Below are positions 8,237 to 18,741 of a stretch of DNA of 64,000 bases, piece after piece (within the stretch, counting starts at the first letter, position 1; each line of letters starts with the position of its first letter). Position numbers and translations under genes: made by a program. The notes below the pieces were generated by a model. The model ran no database searches and was not told where the DNA came from. It saw only the letters and a list, made by a program, of their open reading frames with translations. The stretch is from Cellvibrionales bacterium. Its GTDB lineage: Bacteria > Pseudomonadota > Gammaproteobacteria > Pseudomonadales > GM7GCV1. The DNA lies in NCBI GenBank assembly GCA_014323765.1, contig JACONM010000010.1, forward strand, positions 113,908 to 177,907, given 5' to 3'.

Positions 8237-9234
8237 CGCAACACCCCGTACAGACCGGCACCGAGGAAGAATTGCACCGCAAGCCAGATCCCCACCGCCC
8301 GACGTAGCAGGCGGATACTGCGCCCGATGGTGCCAACATCCGCCTCCGCCGCCGTATCCAGACCCAACGGCACCTTGAACACCCGCTCGCCCGCATAAAA
8401 CGCCGGCCCGCCCAGGCGCACCCGCAAGGCCCCGGCCCCGGTCGCCATCACAATGCCGGCGTTGGGGCTGGCCGGTGCCGCCTCCGGGGCGCGTCGCCAC
8501 TGCGCCATCCTGCGCCAAGCGGCAAAGGCCGGGCCGCTGGCACCCGCCAGTGCGTAACAGAATGCGCAAATTCGCGCCGGCAGATACGCCAGCAGGTCAT
8601 CGGCCCGCGCCGCCGCCCACCCAAACTGCCGTAGACGGGGCGAGCGATACCCCCAGCAGGCATCGAGCGTATTGGCCAGCCGCCACGCCAAAGCCCCGGG
8701 TGCGCCGGCCAGCGCAAACCAGAAGAGCGCGGCGAACACCGCATCGTTGCCATTTTCCAGCACCGATTCCACGCAAGCCTTGCTCACCTGCGTAGCATCT
8801 AACGCCCGCGTATCGCGACTGACCAGCCAGCCGACCGCGGTACGCGCCGCCGCCAGATCTCCGCGGCGAAGCGGTGCGGCCACCCGGTCAGCATGCTCGG
8901 CCAGACTACGCAGCCCCAACGCAAAATAGAGCACCCCCAGATTGACCGCCCAGAAGGCCCAGCCGTTCCACTGCCAGAGCCAAGACAACAACGCAGCCAA
9001 GATAATGACGGGAATCCCCACCAGCCCCAGCCAAACCAGCGTACCGGCCAGCCGCGGGTGCCTGCCGCCGTTGTAGCGCACCTCGCAGCATGCGACCAGT
9101 GCCCCAAAACCGACCAAAGGATGCCAGCGGCGCGGCTCCCCGCAGAGCGCATCGACTGCCAATGCCAACGCCTGCACCGCCACCAATAGCAGCCAAAACA
9201 CCGCCAGATCGGCCTGCCCGGCAACCATCAGCAT
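8233..9234 (-). CDS. cbiB: Adenosylcobinamide-phosphate synthase
   Basis: DALCGEPRRWHPLVGFGALV; SKACVESVLENGNDAVFAALFWF. Confidence 0.9.
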   Translation of the reverse strand: MLMVAGQADLAVFWLLLVAVQALALAVDALCGEPRRWHPLVGFGALVACCEVRYNGGRHPRLAGTLVWLGLVGIPVIILAALLSWLWQWNGWAFWAVNLGVLYFALGLRSLAEHADRVAAPLRRGDLAAARTAVGWLVSRDTRALDATQVSKACVESVLENGNDAVFAALFWFALAGAPGALAWRLANTLDACWGYRSPRLRQFGWAAARADDLLAYLPARICAFCYALAGASGPAFAAWRRMAQWRRAPEAAPASPNAGIVMATGAGALRVRLGGPAFYAGERVFKVPLGLDTAAEADVGTIGRSIRLLRRAVGIWLAVQFFLGAGLYGVLR

Positions 9235-10022
9235 AGGATCAGCACCAATGCCAAAAGCCAGACGAGTTCCTGCAATTCGACGAAGGCCCCCAGCAGATCG
9301 CCGGTGTAGCCGCCCAGTCGTCGCCGCCATGCCCGCCGCAACCAGAAACCGAGCAACAGGGCAAAAAAATTGCCAAGCAGCCAGCCCCATACCCCGAAAG
9401 CCGTGCCGAGTGCCAACAGCAGGGCCACCGCCTGAATCAGCGCAAAACTAATCGCGGCGGCGCGGGCGGGAAAGACGGCTGCGATCTCCGCCGCCATGCC
9501 CGCCTCAGCCGCCCCGCGCACATAAGCCGTACTGCCAAGCAAGGGCAGCAGCCAAGCGCGCGCCAAGGCCGGCACCAGCAGAATCCCCCAGCCGCCAACG
9601 CATTCCAGCCCCTGCGCCAACAACGCCAGCTTCAGCAGCAACACCAAAATCAGAGCCACCACCGCAGCGGGCCCCACATTGGGCTCGCGCATAATCGCCA
9701 AAGTGCGCCGCCGACACCCCATGCCGCCGACCCAGCCATCGGCACTGTCGGCCAGCCCATCGAGATGCAATGCCCCGGTCAGCCTCACCCAAGCGGTCAA
9801 CAGCAGGGCCGCTTGCAAAATAGGCGACCAAGTGCCCGGCAACAGCCAAGCAAAAAACGCCAACAAGACCCCGATCAACAGCCCGACCCAAGGGTAATAA
9901 ATGGCGGCCCGGCGGCGGTGAACGCCCGCAATGCAGCCGGCAAAATGCGCCACCGGAATGCGGCTCAGCAACCCCAGAGCCGCCAGCCCACTGAAGAACT
10001 CCAAGCGCAACCGCTCAAGCAT
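9228..10022 (-). CDS. cobS: Adenosylcobinamide-GDP ribazoletransferase (cobalamin synthase)
   Basis: LLSRIPV; LTGALHLDGLADSADGWVGG motif; multiple TM segments. Confidence 0.9.
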   Translation of the reverse strand: MLERLRLEFFSGLAALGLLSRIPVAHFAGCIAGVHRRRAAIYYPWVGLLIGVLLAFFAWLLPGTWSPILQAALLLTAWVRLTGALHLDGLADSADGWVGGMGCRRRTLAIMREPNVGPAAVVALILVLLLKLALLAQGLECVGGWGILLVPALARAWLLPLLGSTAYVRGAAEAGMAAEIAAVFPARAAAISFALIQAVALLLALGTAFGVWGWLLGNFFALLLGFWLRRAWRRRLGGYTGDLLGAFVELQELVWLLALVLILC

Positions 10023-10626
10023 GGTCGCCGCCGCGGTTGTGAAAAATCAGCACAGGTCGCTCCGGCGCTTGCGGATAACACAGCCAGCGCGACAGGCAAG
10101 CATGCGGCACCGCGAAGCGCGTGAAACAGGCGGCGGGCAGGGCCAACAGGTGCAGGTAAAGGGCGCATAGGGTGCCGCCGTGCGCGATCACCAGCACCCG
10201 CTTACCGCAGTGCGCAGCGATTAAATTTTGCCAAGCCCGGGCCACCCGCAACGCCAGCGCACTGTACGGCTCGCCGCCAGCCGGCGTATAACTCGAAGGG
10301 TCGGCAAAATAACGCTGCAACACCGCCGGTTGCGCGGCCCAAAGATCGGCGCACAGGCGACCTTCCCAAACCCCAAAGTGGCACTCGCGCCAATCATCGT
10401 CCAGCCGCACCGGCACCCCCAAACGCTGCCCCAGGTGCTCGGCAAAGCGGCGACAACGGCGTAGCGGCGAGGCGATGATCTGCTCCCACGCCAAATCCGC
10501 CACCGCCGCCTCCATCTGCCGCCAGCCCGCTGCGCTCAGGGCGCAATCGGTGCTACCGCGGAAAATATCGCCGCCCACGCATTCGCCGTGGCGCAGCAGG
10601 TCGATGCGGGTGGACGCGGCACTCAT
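10015..10626 (-). CDS. cobC: Histidine phosphatase, probable alpha-ribazole phosphatase
   Basis: IDLLRHGECVGGDIFRGSTDCALSAAG RHG motif; VLVIAHGGTLCALY; between cobS and cobT. Confidence 0.85.
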   Translation of the reverse strand: MSAASTRIDLLRHGECVGGDIFRGSTDCALSAAGWRQMEAAVADLAWEQIIASPLRRCRRFAEHLGQRLGVPVRLDDDWRECHFGVWEGRLCADLWAAQPAVLQRYFADPSSYTPAGGEPYSALALRVARAWQNLIAAHCGKRVLVIAHGGTLCALYLHLLALPAACFTRFAVPHACLSRWLCYPQAPERPVLIFHNRGGDHA

Positions 10627-11681
10627 TTTTTATCGCCCTTTTTACTGCCCTGCTTGTCGCTAACCCCGGCGGCGGCAAAGGTCGCCATGCCGCTGTGCAG
10701 GGCCAATGCCTGCCGCAAAATGGGCACCGCCAGGGCCGCGCCGCTGCCCTCGCCGAGGCGCATATCGAGGTCCAAAAGCGGGCGCACATCGAGCCGCCGC
10801 AGCAGATCGCGATGCGCCCGCTCCGCCGAACAGTGCGCGAACAGGGTCCAATCCAGCACCCCAGGATTGACCCGCGCCGCGCAGGCCAGCGCAACGCCGC
10901 CGATAAAGCCATCGACCAGCACGGGCACCCCCCGTTGCGCCGCGCCCAAAAAAGCCCCGACCAATGCGGCGATTTCCAATCCGCCGAGGCAGCGCAACTG
11001 GCTCAGGGAGTCGCGCTCGCCGCCGCGATGCCGCGCCAATGCCGTATCGATGACCGCCGTCTTATGCGCCACGCCCGCCGCATCCAGCCCGGTGCCGGCC
11101 CCGGCGACCGCCGCGCCATCCAAATCGTAGAGCGCGGCCATCAAAGCCGCCGCCGCCGTGGTATTGCCGATGCCCATCTCGCCGCCGATAAACAGCTGCG
11201 CCTGCGGTGGCACGGCTTCCCAACCCGCTTGCAGGCAGGCGCGCAACTGCGCCGCGGTCATGGCTGGCCCGCGACAGATGTCCGCGCTACCCGCCGCCAC
11301 CTGCCGGTCGATCAGCCCCGGCATCGCTGGCACTGGCTCGATAGTGCCCATATTCCAAACCGCAAAATCGAAGCCCTGCGCCCGGCTCAGCACACTGATG
11401 GCCGCCCCGCCGGCGCAGAAATTGGCGATCATCTGGCAGGTGACCGCCTGCGGAAAGGCGGAAATTCCATGCGCACAGACACCATGGTCGGCGGCAAAAA
11501 CCCGCACCGCGACCCGCTCGAGCACCGGGGTGACGCAGCCCTGCCAACCGGCGAAACGCACCGCCAGATCTTCCAGCATGCCGAGCGAACCGGGCGGTTT
11601 GGTCAGCTGGCGCTGGCGCACCCGGGCGGCTTGGGCGGCGGCCTTTGAACGGGCGGCGACTGGGGCATCCGCGGCAAACAC
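10623..11681 (-). CDS. cobT: Nicotinate-nucleotide--dimethylbenzimidazole phosphoribosyltransferase
   Basis: KPPGSLGMLEDLAVRFAGWQG; FAADHGVCAHGISAFPQAVTCQMIANF; GGEMGIGNTTAAAA. Confidence 0.93.
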   Translation of the reverse strand: MFAADAPVAARSKAAAQAARVRQRQLTKPPGSLGMLEDLAVRFAGWQGCVTPVLERVAVRVFAADHGVCAHGISAFPQAVTCQMIANFCAGGAAISVLSRAQGFDFAVWNMGTIEPVPAMPGLIDRQVAAGSADICRGPAMTAAQLRACLQAGWEAVPPQAQLFIGGEMGIGNTTAAAALMAALYDLDGAAVAGAGTGLDAAGVAHKTAVIDTALARHRGGERDSLSQLRCLGGLEIAALVGAFLGAAQRGVPVLVDGFIGGVALACAARVNPGVLDWTLFAHCSAERAHRDLLRRLDVRPLLDLDMRLGEGSGAALAVPILRQALALHSGMATFAAAGVSDKQGSKKGDKK

Positions 11682-11706
11682 AGCGCAGCTTCCTACTCTC
11701 TACTTT

Positions 11707-12258
11707 CTACTTTAAGTTCAGCGGCAGGCCGGCGACGACTAGGCTAACCGCATCCGCCAGACAGGCGATCTGCTGGTGCAACCGGCCGCTGGCATCGACA
11801 AAATCGCGGGTCAGTGCGCCCATGGGCACCACTCCTAGGCCAGTTTCATTGCTCACCAGTATCAGCCGGCAGTCGCGGTCGCCCGGCGGCCCATCGGTCT
11901 GTCCGCCCGCCGACTGCAGGGCATCGAGAAACGCCGTCCGCTGCTCTGGCCAGCAGTGCCGCTGCAGGCAATTACTCAGCCACAAAGTCAGGCAGTCGAC
12001 CACTAGGCAGCGGCCCGCTTGCAAATGCTCGCGGATCGCGGGGCCGAGCTGTAGCGGCTCCTCGATGGTGGTCCAGGCGAGTGAATCGGTTGCGCGATCG
12101 CGCCGGTGGTGGGCGATACGCTGTTGCATGGCGGCATCGCCCGCGGTCGCGGTGGCCAGATAGACCGGCTCTAGGCCGGATTCGGCGGCGCGGCCCTGCG
12201 CTAGGCGCGTCTTGCCGGAGCGGGCCCCGCCGAGGAGCAGCTCGATGCTGGCGACCAC
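11707..12258 (-). CDS. cobU: Adenosylcobinamide kinase/adenosylcobinamide-phosphate guanylyltransferase
   Basis: ELLLGGARSGKTRLAQ P-loop; VVDCLTLWLSN; LVSNETGLGVVPMGALTRDFVD. Likely GTG start. Confidence 0.92.
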   Translation of the reverse strand: MVASIELLLGGARSGKTRLAQGRAAESGLEPVYLATATAGDAAMQQRIAHHRRDRATDSLAWTTIEEPLQLGPAIREHLQAGRCLVVDCLTLWLSNCLQRHCWPEQRTAFLDALQSAGGQTDGPPGDRDCRLILVSNETGLGVVPMGALTRDFVDASGRLHQQIACLADAVSLVVAGLPLNLK

Positions 12259-12260
12259 CG

Positions 12261-13061
12261 TTAGCCGCCCGCCCGTGCGGCCCGCAAGCGTACATACGGC
12301 AGGCCGCTGTCGCGATCCGTCAATAGCTGCGCATCGATGCCAAAGCAATCGCGAATCAAGGATTTGCTGAGTAACTCGCCCGGCGGGCCGAGGGCGCGCA
12401 ATTCGCCGCCGCCGAGCACCGCCAACCGGTCGGCGCAAGCGATGGCCAGATTCAGATCATGCACCACCAAGACGATGCTGACCCCGGCTCCGGCCAGCGC
12501 GGCGACCGTGCGCAACAGCCGTTCTTGGTGCGCCAGATCAAAATGCGCCGCCGGCTCATCGAGCAACAGCAGGCGCGGCTGGTCGGCGGGCTGCCAAATC
12601 TGCGCCAGCACCCGCGCCAGCTGAATGCACTGCTGCTCGCCGCCGGACAGCTGCGGGTACCGCCGCTCGGCGAGGTGAGTGGCATCCAAAAATTCCAGCA
12701 CGTCGGCGACCAGACGCGCATCCGCCGCCGCCCCGGTGCGGTGCGGAATGCGCGCCAGAGCCACCACCTCGGCGGCGGTAAAGGGGAAGTTCAACACCGA
12801 ATGCTGCGGCAACACCGCCAAATGCCGCGCCAAAGTGCGCGCCGGCCAGTCACCGATCTCCCGCCCATTGAAACGCACCCGCCCGCTGCGCAGCCGCTGT
12901 TCGCCGCAGATCGTGCGCAGCAGGGTGCTCTTGCCCGCGCCATTGGGTCCCACCACCGCCAGCACCTCCGCCTCTGCCAGCCGCAGCGATAGATCGCGCA
13001 ACAACACAGTCGTGCCCGCCGTCACGCTGACCGATTCCAATTCCAAAATGGGGTCAGGCAT
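12261..13061 (-). CDS. btuD: Cobalamin/heme-type ABC transporter ATPase
   Basis: GPNGAGKSTLLRTICG; LSGGEQQCIQLARVLAQ; LLLLDEPAAHFDLAHQ. Confidence 0.9.
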   Translation of the reverse strand: MPDPILELESVSVTAGTTVLLRDLSLRLAEAEVLAVVGPNGAGKSTLLRTICGEQRLRSGRVRFNGREIGDWPARTLARHLAVLPQHSVLNFPFTAAEVVALARIPHRTGAAADARLVADVLEFLDATHLAERRYPQLSGGEQQCIQLARVLAQIWQPADQPRLLLLDEPAAHFDLAHQERLLRTVAALAGAGVSIVLVVHDLNLAIACADRLAVLGGGELRALGPPGELLSKSLIRDCFGIDAQLLTDRDSGLPYVRLRAARAGG

Positions 13062-14073
13062 GGCGGCGGCGCAGCAGATAGAGGAAGAACGGGGCCCCGA
13101 GAAAAGCGGTCAGCAGCCCGACCGGCAGCTCGGTCGGGGCCAGCAGCAGGCGAGCCAGCAGATCGGCCAACCCCAGCAAAATGGCCCCGAGCAGGGCGGA
13201 AGCGGGCAGCAGGCTGCGGTGGCAAGGACCGGCCAGCAGGCGCACCAAATGCGGCACGATCAGGCCGATAAAGGCGATGGTGCCGACCAGTGCCGTGGCC
13301 ACGCCCACGCCCAGCGCAGTCAGCAAAATCAGTCGCCGTTTCAGCCGTTCCACATCCACGCCCAGATGCCGCGCCTCCGACTCGCCAAGCAACAGCGCAT
13401 TCAGCCCCGCCGCCTGCCCGCGCAACAGCAGCGCAACCGCGGCCCCGACCGCTAAACACAGCTGCACCCGCTGCCAGTTGGCGAGATCCAGGTTGCCCAT
13501 CTGCCACAGGCTCATGCGGCGCAGCATTTGGTTGTCGGCCAGCAGAGCCATGCCGTTATTCAGCGCACCGGCCAGCGCACTGATGGCGATGCCGACCAGC
13601 AGCATGGTGGTCACCGAGGTGCCGGTGGTGGCGCGGGTGGACAGCCGATAGACCAGCCCCACCGCCGCCATGCCACCGGCGAAGGCACCCAGGGTTATGA
13701 CCGACAGGCCGCTCAATGCCGAGGTCGACAGCCAAGCTCCCAAGCTGGGGGCCAAGTAGCCGCCGAGCAAAATGCTGGCACTGGCCCCGACCGAGGCCCC
13801 GGCACTGACTCCGATCAGGCTGGGGTCCGCCAAAGGATTGCGAAATAGCCCCTGCAGCACCGCGCCGGAGGTCGCCAAAACCGCGCCGACTGCGGCGGCC
13901 AGCAGGGCGCGGGGGGCGCGGAGCTCGCGCAAAATGAGCCAGTCGGTGCCGGTCGCGCCCGCCAGTTCGCGCAGTGACAGGGCGGTGGGGCCAACCAACA
14001 TGCCGAGCAGCAAAACCGGCGCAAACAATCCGCCGAGCAGCCAGCACAGCCGCGCACCGTTGATGCGCCTCAA
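13054..14073 (-). CDS. btuC: FecCD-family permease, cobalamin importer
   Basis: [63 protein letters not shown]. Probable TTG start overlapping the cobQ stop. Confidence 0.88.
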   Translation of the reverse strand: MRRINGARLCWLLGGLFAPVLLLGMLVGPTALSLRELAGATGTDWLILRELRAPRALLAAAVGAVLATSGAVLQGLFRNPLADPSLIGVSAGASVGASASILLGGYLAPSLGAWLSTSALSGLSVITLGAFAGGMAAVGLVYRLSTRATTGTSVTTMLLVGIAISALAGALNNGMALLADNQMLRRMSLWQMGNLDLANWQRVQLCLAVGAAVALLLRGQAAGLNALLLGESEARHLGVDVERLKRRLILLTALGVGVATALVGTIAFIGLIVPHLVRLLAGPCHRSLLPASALLGAILLGLADLLARLLLAPTELPVGLLTAFLGAPFFLYLLRRRHA

Positions 14074-15605
14074 GAGACGGCCTGCTGCGGTGCCGCCGCC
14101 GCGATGCCGGTGGCGCGGGCAAAGGTGGGCCAGTCGAGATGCGCATCCAGCATATCCGCCAGCCGGTCTAACGCCTGCTCGCGCAGCGCGGTGCGGTCTA
14201 GCGGTTCGGCGGTGGACAGACCGGCCCAAGCCAGCAGCTGGACTAGCGCGGCGGGGCTATCGAATAGGCCGTGGACGTAGGTGCCGGCAATCTGGCCATC
14301 GGTGCTGAGTGCGCCTTCCGGGCGCGGGCCGATGTGCAGCAGCGGGCGGCGCAAGGCCGCGCCCTGACTCTGGCCGCAGTGAATTTCGTAACCGTGGATC
14401 TCGGTCGGGCCGCTGCCGAGTTGCAGATGGGCTTCAACTTGGCGCAAAATTTTTTGCGGTCGGAGTTCGGTGCGCAGGTCCAGCAGGCCCAAACCGCGGG
14501 CGGTGCCGGGCGCGCCCTCGATGCCCAGCGGGTCGGCGATCTCGGCCCCGAGCATTTGCAGCCCGGCGCACAGGCCAAGCAATTTGCCGCCGTAGCGCAG
14601 GTGGCGCAAGATCTGTTCCGCATAGCCCTGCCCGCGCAGCCAGGCGAGGTCTGCCCGCACACTTTTGCTGCCGGGCAGGATGAGCAGGTCGGCCCCGCGC
14701 AGTGAGCCGCCGGTGCCGATAAATTGCAGGTCCACCTGCGGGTGCAGGCGCAGCGCATCGAAGTCCGTGTGGTTGCTGATGCGCGGCAGCACCGGCACTT
14801 TGACCACCAGTTTATCGCGCTCTTGGGCACGCTCGTTGCCGTGCTCGTTGCCCGCGGCTTGCGCGCTGTCGATGGCATCTTCTTGGTCCAGGCACAGGTG
14901 CGGCAGGTAGGGCAGCACCCCCAACACGGGTTTGCCGGTGCGGGTTTTCAGCCAGTCTAGGCCGCTTTTCAGCAAGCGCAGATCGCCGCGAAAGCGGTTG
15001 ATGACGAAGCCGCACACCCGCGCCCGCTCCGATTCCGATAGCAATTCCAAAGTGCCGACCAGCTGCGCAAACACCCCGCCGCGGTCGATGTCGGCGACCA
15101 GAATGACGGGGCAATCGACCGCCTCAGCGAAGCCCATGTTGGCGATGTCGTCCGTGCGCAAATTGACCTCCGCCGGGCTGCCCGCCCCCTCGACCAACAC
15201 CAATTCGGCGCGGCGGCTCAGGCGGCGGTGGGATTCTAGGGCGTAGCGCAAGCCCTGGCGTTTGAACTGCTGATAGGCCGCGGCCTCCATGTTGGCGCGG
15301 GCCTGGCCATGCACGATGACCTGGGCTCCGGTGTCGGAATTGGGTTTGAGCAGGATGGGGTTCATATCGCTGTGCGGAGCCAGCCCGCAGGCCGCCGCTT
15401 GCAAAGCTTGGGAGCGGCCAATCTCGCCGCCATCGCCGGTGACTGCGCTGTTGAGGGCCATATTTTGCGGCTTGAAGGGTGCCACCCGCAGGCTGCGGCG
15501 GGTGAATAGCCGGCCGAGGCCCGCCACTAGGGTGGTTTTGCCGGCATCCGAGCTGGTGCCTTGCACCATTAGGGTTTTGGCGGGCGGCTTTTGCTGGTCG
15601 CTCAT
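14070..15605 (-). CDS. cobQ: Cobyric acid synthase
   Basis: [48 protein letters not shown]; glutamine amidotransferase region [13 protein letters not shown]. Confidence 0.95.
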   Translation of the reverse strand: MSDQQKPPAKTLMVQGTSSDAGKTTLVAGLGRLFTRRSLRVAPFKPQNMALNSAVTGDGGEIGRSQALQAAACGLAPHSDMNPILLKPNSDTGAQVIVHGQARANMEAAAYQQFKRQGLRYALESHRRLSRRAELVLVEGAGSPAEVNLRTDDIANMGFAEAVDCPVILVADIDRGGVFAQLVGTLELLSESERARVCGFVINRFRGDLRLLKSGLDWLKTRTGKPVLGVLPYLPHLCLDQEDAIDSAQAAGNEHGNERAQERDKLVVKVPVLPRISNHTDFDALRLHPQVDLQFIGTGGSLRGADLLILPGSKSVRADLAWLRGQGYAEQILRHLRYGGKLLGLCAGLQMLGAEIADPLGIEGAPGTARGLGLLDLRTELRPQKILRQVEAHLQLGSGPTEIHGYEIHCGQSQGAALRRPLLHIGPRPEGALSTDGQIAGTYVHGLFDSPAALVQLLAWAGLSTAEPLDRTALREQALDRLADMLDAHLDWPTFARATGIAAAAPQQAVS

Positions 15606-15667
15606 CGCTGCTTTCGATCCTCTCTGGCAGTCGAACCGATCTGGATTCGAACTGGACTCGCTGGACG

Positions 15668-16288
15668 TTAGAAATCCACCCCGCGGCGGGCGGCTAGGCC
15701 GGCTTTGAAGGCGTGTTTGACCTCTTTGACTTCGGACACCGTGTCGGCCAGCTCTTGCAGGGCCGAGCCGCCGCCGCGACCGGTGATCACCACGGTTTGT
15801 TCGGCGGGGCGGGCGGCGATGGCCTCTAGCACCGCGGCTTCGTCCAAGTATTTGTAAGCGAGCATGTAGGTCAGCTCATCGAGCAGCAGCAGGTCGAGCG
15901 GGGAGTCGGCGGCGAGCAGTTGGGCGGCCTGGCCCCAAGTTTTTTGGGCGGCGGCCATGTCGGCGGTGCGGTCTTGGGTGTCCCAGGTGAAACCGGTGTC
16001 CATCTGGTGAAAAGCCACTTGCGGGCAGTGGTCACGCAGGTAGATCTCCTCGCCGGACAGCTGTGCGCCCTTGATGAATTGCACCACGCCCACTCGCTGG
16101 CCGTAGCCGAGGGCGCGCATGACCATGCCGAAGCCGGAGCTGGTCTTGCCCTTGCCGTTGCCGGTCAGCAGGAGGACCAGGCCGCGCTCGGTTTGCGCCT
16201 GCTGGATGCGGGCATCGACTTTGGCCTTTTGCTTTTGCATGGCTTTTTTGTGTTTGGCGTTTTGCCGTTCGGTTTGCTCGGTTTGCAT
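15668..16288 (-). CDS. cobO: Cob(I)yrinic acid a,c-diamide adenosyltransferase
   Basis: [56 protein letters not shown]. Confidence 0.95.
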   Translation of the reverse strand: MQTEQTERQNAKHKKAMQKQKAKVDARIQQAQTERGLVLLLTGNGKGKTSSGFGMVMRALGYGQRVGVVQFIKGAQLSGEEIYLRDHCPQVAFHQMDTGFTWDTQDRTADMAAAQKTWGQAAQLLAADSPLDLLLLDELTYMLAYKYLDEAAVLEAIAARPAEQTVVITGRGGGSALQELADTVSEVKEVKHAFKAGLAARRGVDF

Positions 16289-16312
16289 GCTGGCCTCCGT
16301 TGGTCGCGGCGA

Positions 16313-18175
16313 TTAAAGGGCGGGGGTGTAGGTGAGCGATACCATGGTCTCACGACCGATGGCGCGGTAGGCCCCGAGGGAAAAGTCGAGGGCGGTGCTG
16401 TACTGTTTGGCGAACAGGTTGCCGAGCTTGGCTTGTAGTCGCCAAGTCTCGTTGAAGCGGTATTCGGTGCGCAGGTCCAGCAGACCGTAGCCGCCGAGGC
16501 GTTGGCGGTTGGCCGCATCATTGAAGCGGTGGCTTTCGGCGCGGACGGTCAGGCCGTAGGCGAGGGCTCCGTGCTGGCGGTCGATATCGAGGGCGAGGCT
16601 GCGGGCCGGGCGACGCGGCAAGCGTTTGCCGTTGCGGGGGTTTTTGGGGCGTAGCAGGGTGGCGGCTAGGCCCAGCTGCCAGTCGGCCGCGTAGAGGTCG
16701 AGGTCGACTTCGAGGCCGGTTATTTGGGCGCGGCTGAGCTGGTCGGTGGTGCGGGTGCTGGCGTTGTACTGGATCAGATTGGTGATGCGGTTGTGGTAGG
16801 CGGCCAGATAAAAACGGGTGGCGTCGCGGTGGTAACGCAGGGCGACCTCGACATTTTCCGACTCCTCGGGGGCGAAATTGGGGTTGCCGAAGTCGGGCCA
16901 GTAGAGGTCGTTGAAGGTGGGGGGTTTGAAGCCTTGGGCGTAGGAGCCGATGAGTCGCCAGCTGTCGGTCAGGCGGGTGCCAAGCTGCGCGGAGGCGGTG
17001 GGGTGGGTGCCGAACTGCTGGTTGGCATCGGCGCGGGCTCCGAGGTTTAGGCTGAGGCGTTCGTTGGGGGTGTTGTGGGTGTATTGGGCGAACCAGGCGT
17101 GGTTGGCGCGGGATTTTGCGGTGTATTGGGTGCTGCTGGCGACGCGGTCGCTGGCGTAATCCCAACCGATGGTGAGGCTGTTTTGGTCGTTTGGAGTGGC
17201 GACATGGAGCCAGGTGGCTTCGCGCTTGGTGGTGTTGAAAGTGCCATCGGAGATGCGGGCTTCGTCGGTGTCGTAAAAATTGCTGGATTGGTCGCGGCTG
17301 CGGCCCAGCGTTAGGCGGGTGAGGTAGCGGTCGCTGGGGCGGTATTCTAGGCTGGCGACTAGGCTGCCTGTGCGGGTGTCGGCGAAGATGGGGCGGTTGC
17401 GCCAGCTGTCGTAGTCGTTGCGGCCATCGTTGCGCGAATAGGTGAGCCGGCCGGTCAGATCGGGGCGGAGTTCTTGGGTGTAGGCGACGGCTAGGGCAGT
17501 GCGTTCCTGGCCGTCTTTGTCGGCGTTGGTGCCGGCTGTGCTGGCGGTGTGGTCGATGCCGGCGGTATCCATCTGGCTGAGGGACAGGTTCAGGCTGGAG
17601 CCGGGCGTGTGCCAGCGGCCGGCGAGCTGCGTCTGGCGGCTGTGCTGGCTGCCGAGGCCCAGTTCTAGCGTCACAGTGGAATCCGATTCACGGGGGTCGC
17701 TGGGGTGGGTGATGATGTTTATCACTCCGCCGATGGCATCCGCGCCGTAGAGGGCCGATTTGGGGCCGCGGACAATTTCGATGCGCTCGACTGTGTCTAA
17801 CCCTAGTGCGGCGAGGGGGGCACCGCCGTTGGTTGCGCTGCCGATGCGGATGCCATCGAGCAGGAAGAGGCTGTGGTCGGATTGGTTGCCGCGTAATAGC
17901 AGGCTGGTGGCGGCACCGCGTCCGCCGTTGCGCACGAAGGAGATGCCCGCTTCCCGCCCAAGCAGGTCGAACAGATCGGCGGCTTGCAGGCGGTCGATGT
18001 CGGCGCGGCTGAGTACCGTGCTCATCGCCAGCACTTCAGTTACTGCGGCGGGGATGCGGGTAGCGGTGATGACCATGGACTCGGGGGTGGAGTCGGCAGG
18101 CCGGGGTGGGGCGGCGAGTGCGGGGGCGGATAACAGGAATACGGCCGCTAGGGCGGTTTTAAGAATGCGTTGCAT
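16313..18175 (-). CDS. btuB: TonB-dependent vitamin B12 receptor
   Basis: Plug and barrel (ESMVITATRIPAAVTEV; EIVRGPKSALYGADAIGGVINIIT; C-terminal YTPAL); downstream of cobalamin riboswitch, upstream of cobO. Confidence 0.92.
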   Translation of the reverse strand: MQRILKTALAAVFLLSAPALAAPPRPADSTPESMVITATRIPAAVTEVLAMSTVLSRADIDRLQAADLFDLLGREAGISFVRNGGRGAATSLLLRGNQSDHSLFLLDGIRIGSATNGGAPLAALGLDTVERIEIVRGPKSALYGADAIGGVINIITHPSDPRESDSTVTLELGLGSQHSRQTQLAGRWHTPGSSLNLSLSQMDTAGIDHTASTAGTNADKDGQERTALAVAYTQELRPDLTGRLTYSRNDGRNDYDSWRNRPIFADTRTGSLVASLEYRPSDRYLTRLTLGRSRDQSSNFYDTDEARISDGTFNTTKREATWLHVATPNDQNSLTIGWDYASDRVASSTQYTAKSRANHAWFAQYTHNTPNERLSLNLGARADANQQFGTHPTASAQLGTRLTDSWRLIGSYAQGFKPPTFNDLYWPDFGNPNFAPEESENVEVALRYHRDATRFYLAAYHNRITNLIQYNASTRTTDQLSRAQITGLEVDLDLYAADWQLGLAATLLRPKNPRNGKRLPRRPARSLALDIDRQHGALAYGLTVRAESHRFNDAANRQRLGGYGLLDLRTEYRFNETWRLQAKLGNLFAKQYSTALDFSLGAYRAIGRETMVSLTYTPAL

Positions 18176-18191
18176 GGGGGAACCTCAATAG

Positions 18192-18222
18192 CAAAAAATT
18201 GCTCTGAGGAACCCCTCAGAGA
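18192..18222 (-). terminator. Rho-independent terminator between riboswitch and btuB (probable expression platform)
   Basis: Minus strand CTCTGAGG-GGTT-CCTCAGAG followed by CAATTTTTTGC: perfect 8-bp stem plus T6. Confidence 0.82.
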
Positions 18223-18334
18223 TGTGCGACTGAGGGAGGGAGCGGGGGAATCATGAATGCAACGAGTGCAATGACAGCCCGTGACAAAGCCCTCCGCTTC
18301 GTCTTGGTTGGGTTCTAGCCCTATCGCCGTTCAT

Positions 18335-18516
18335 GCGGGCGGGGCGGAACCGTGGACTGCAACTGGCCGGTATCGGGCTTGGAACCTAGGGTTCTTCACC
18401 GTTGCGGGGGCAGCCTCGGACTTCGTGTGCGTCAACCCATTTTGGGACGCACCGGCACCGAGTTCCCGTTTACCCTGATCCAACACCCCCTGGGTGGGGG
18501 GCAGTGTCAGGCACCG
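18335..18516 (-). promoter_or_regulatory. Cobalamin riboswitch
   Basis: Minus strand: GGTGCC...GGGTAAACGGGAACTCGGTGCCGGTGCGTCC...GGCTGCCCCCGCAACGGTGA...AAGCCCGATACCGGCC, matching the conserved elements and B12 box. Confidence 0.92.
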
Positions 18517-18628
18517 GTTGCAGAGGGCGGCAGTTTAGGGGAAGTCGTGCGGCGATGCAAATTGCAAAATTGGGGGGGCTTGCGTAGACTTCGCGGCCCG
18601 TTGCGGACGGCCTATTCGTCTGTGCCGG

Positions 18629-18715
18629 GCCCAGGTGGCGGAATTGGTAGACGCGCCAGCTTCAGGTGCTGGTGGCCGTAAGGTCGTGGAGGTTCAAGTC
18701 CTCTCCTGGGCACCA
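18629..18715 (+). tRNA. tRNA-Leu (anticodon CAG)
   Basis: GCCCAGG...CCTGGGC acceptor, D-arm GGCGGAATTGGTAGACGC, anticodon loop TTCAGGT, variable arm, GGTTCAAGTCC T-arm, encoded CCA. Confidence 0.95.
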
Positions 18716-18741
18716 AATTCGTTGTTTGGACGGTGGTTGGT

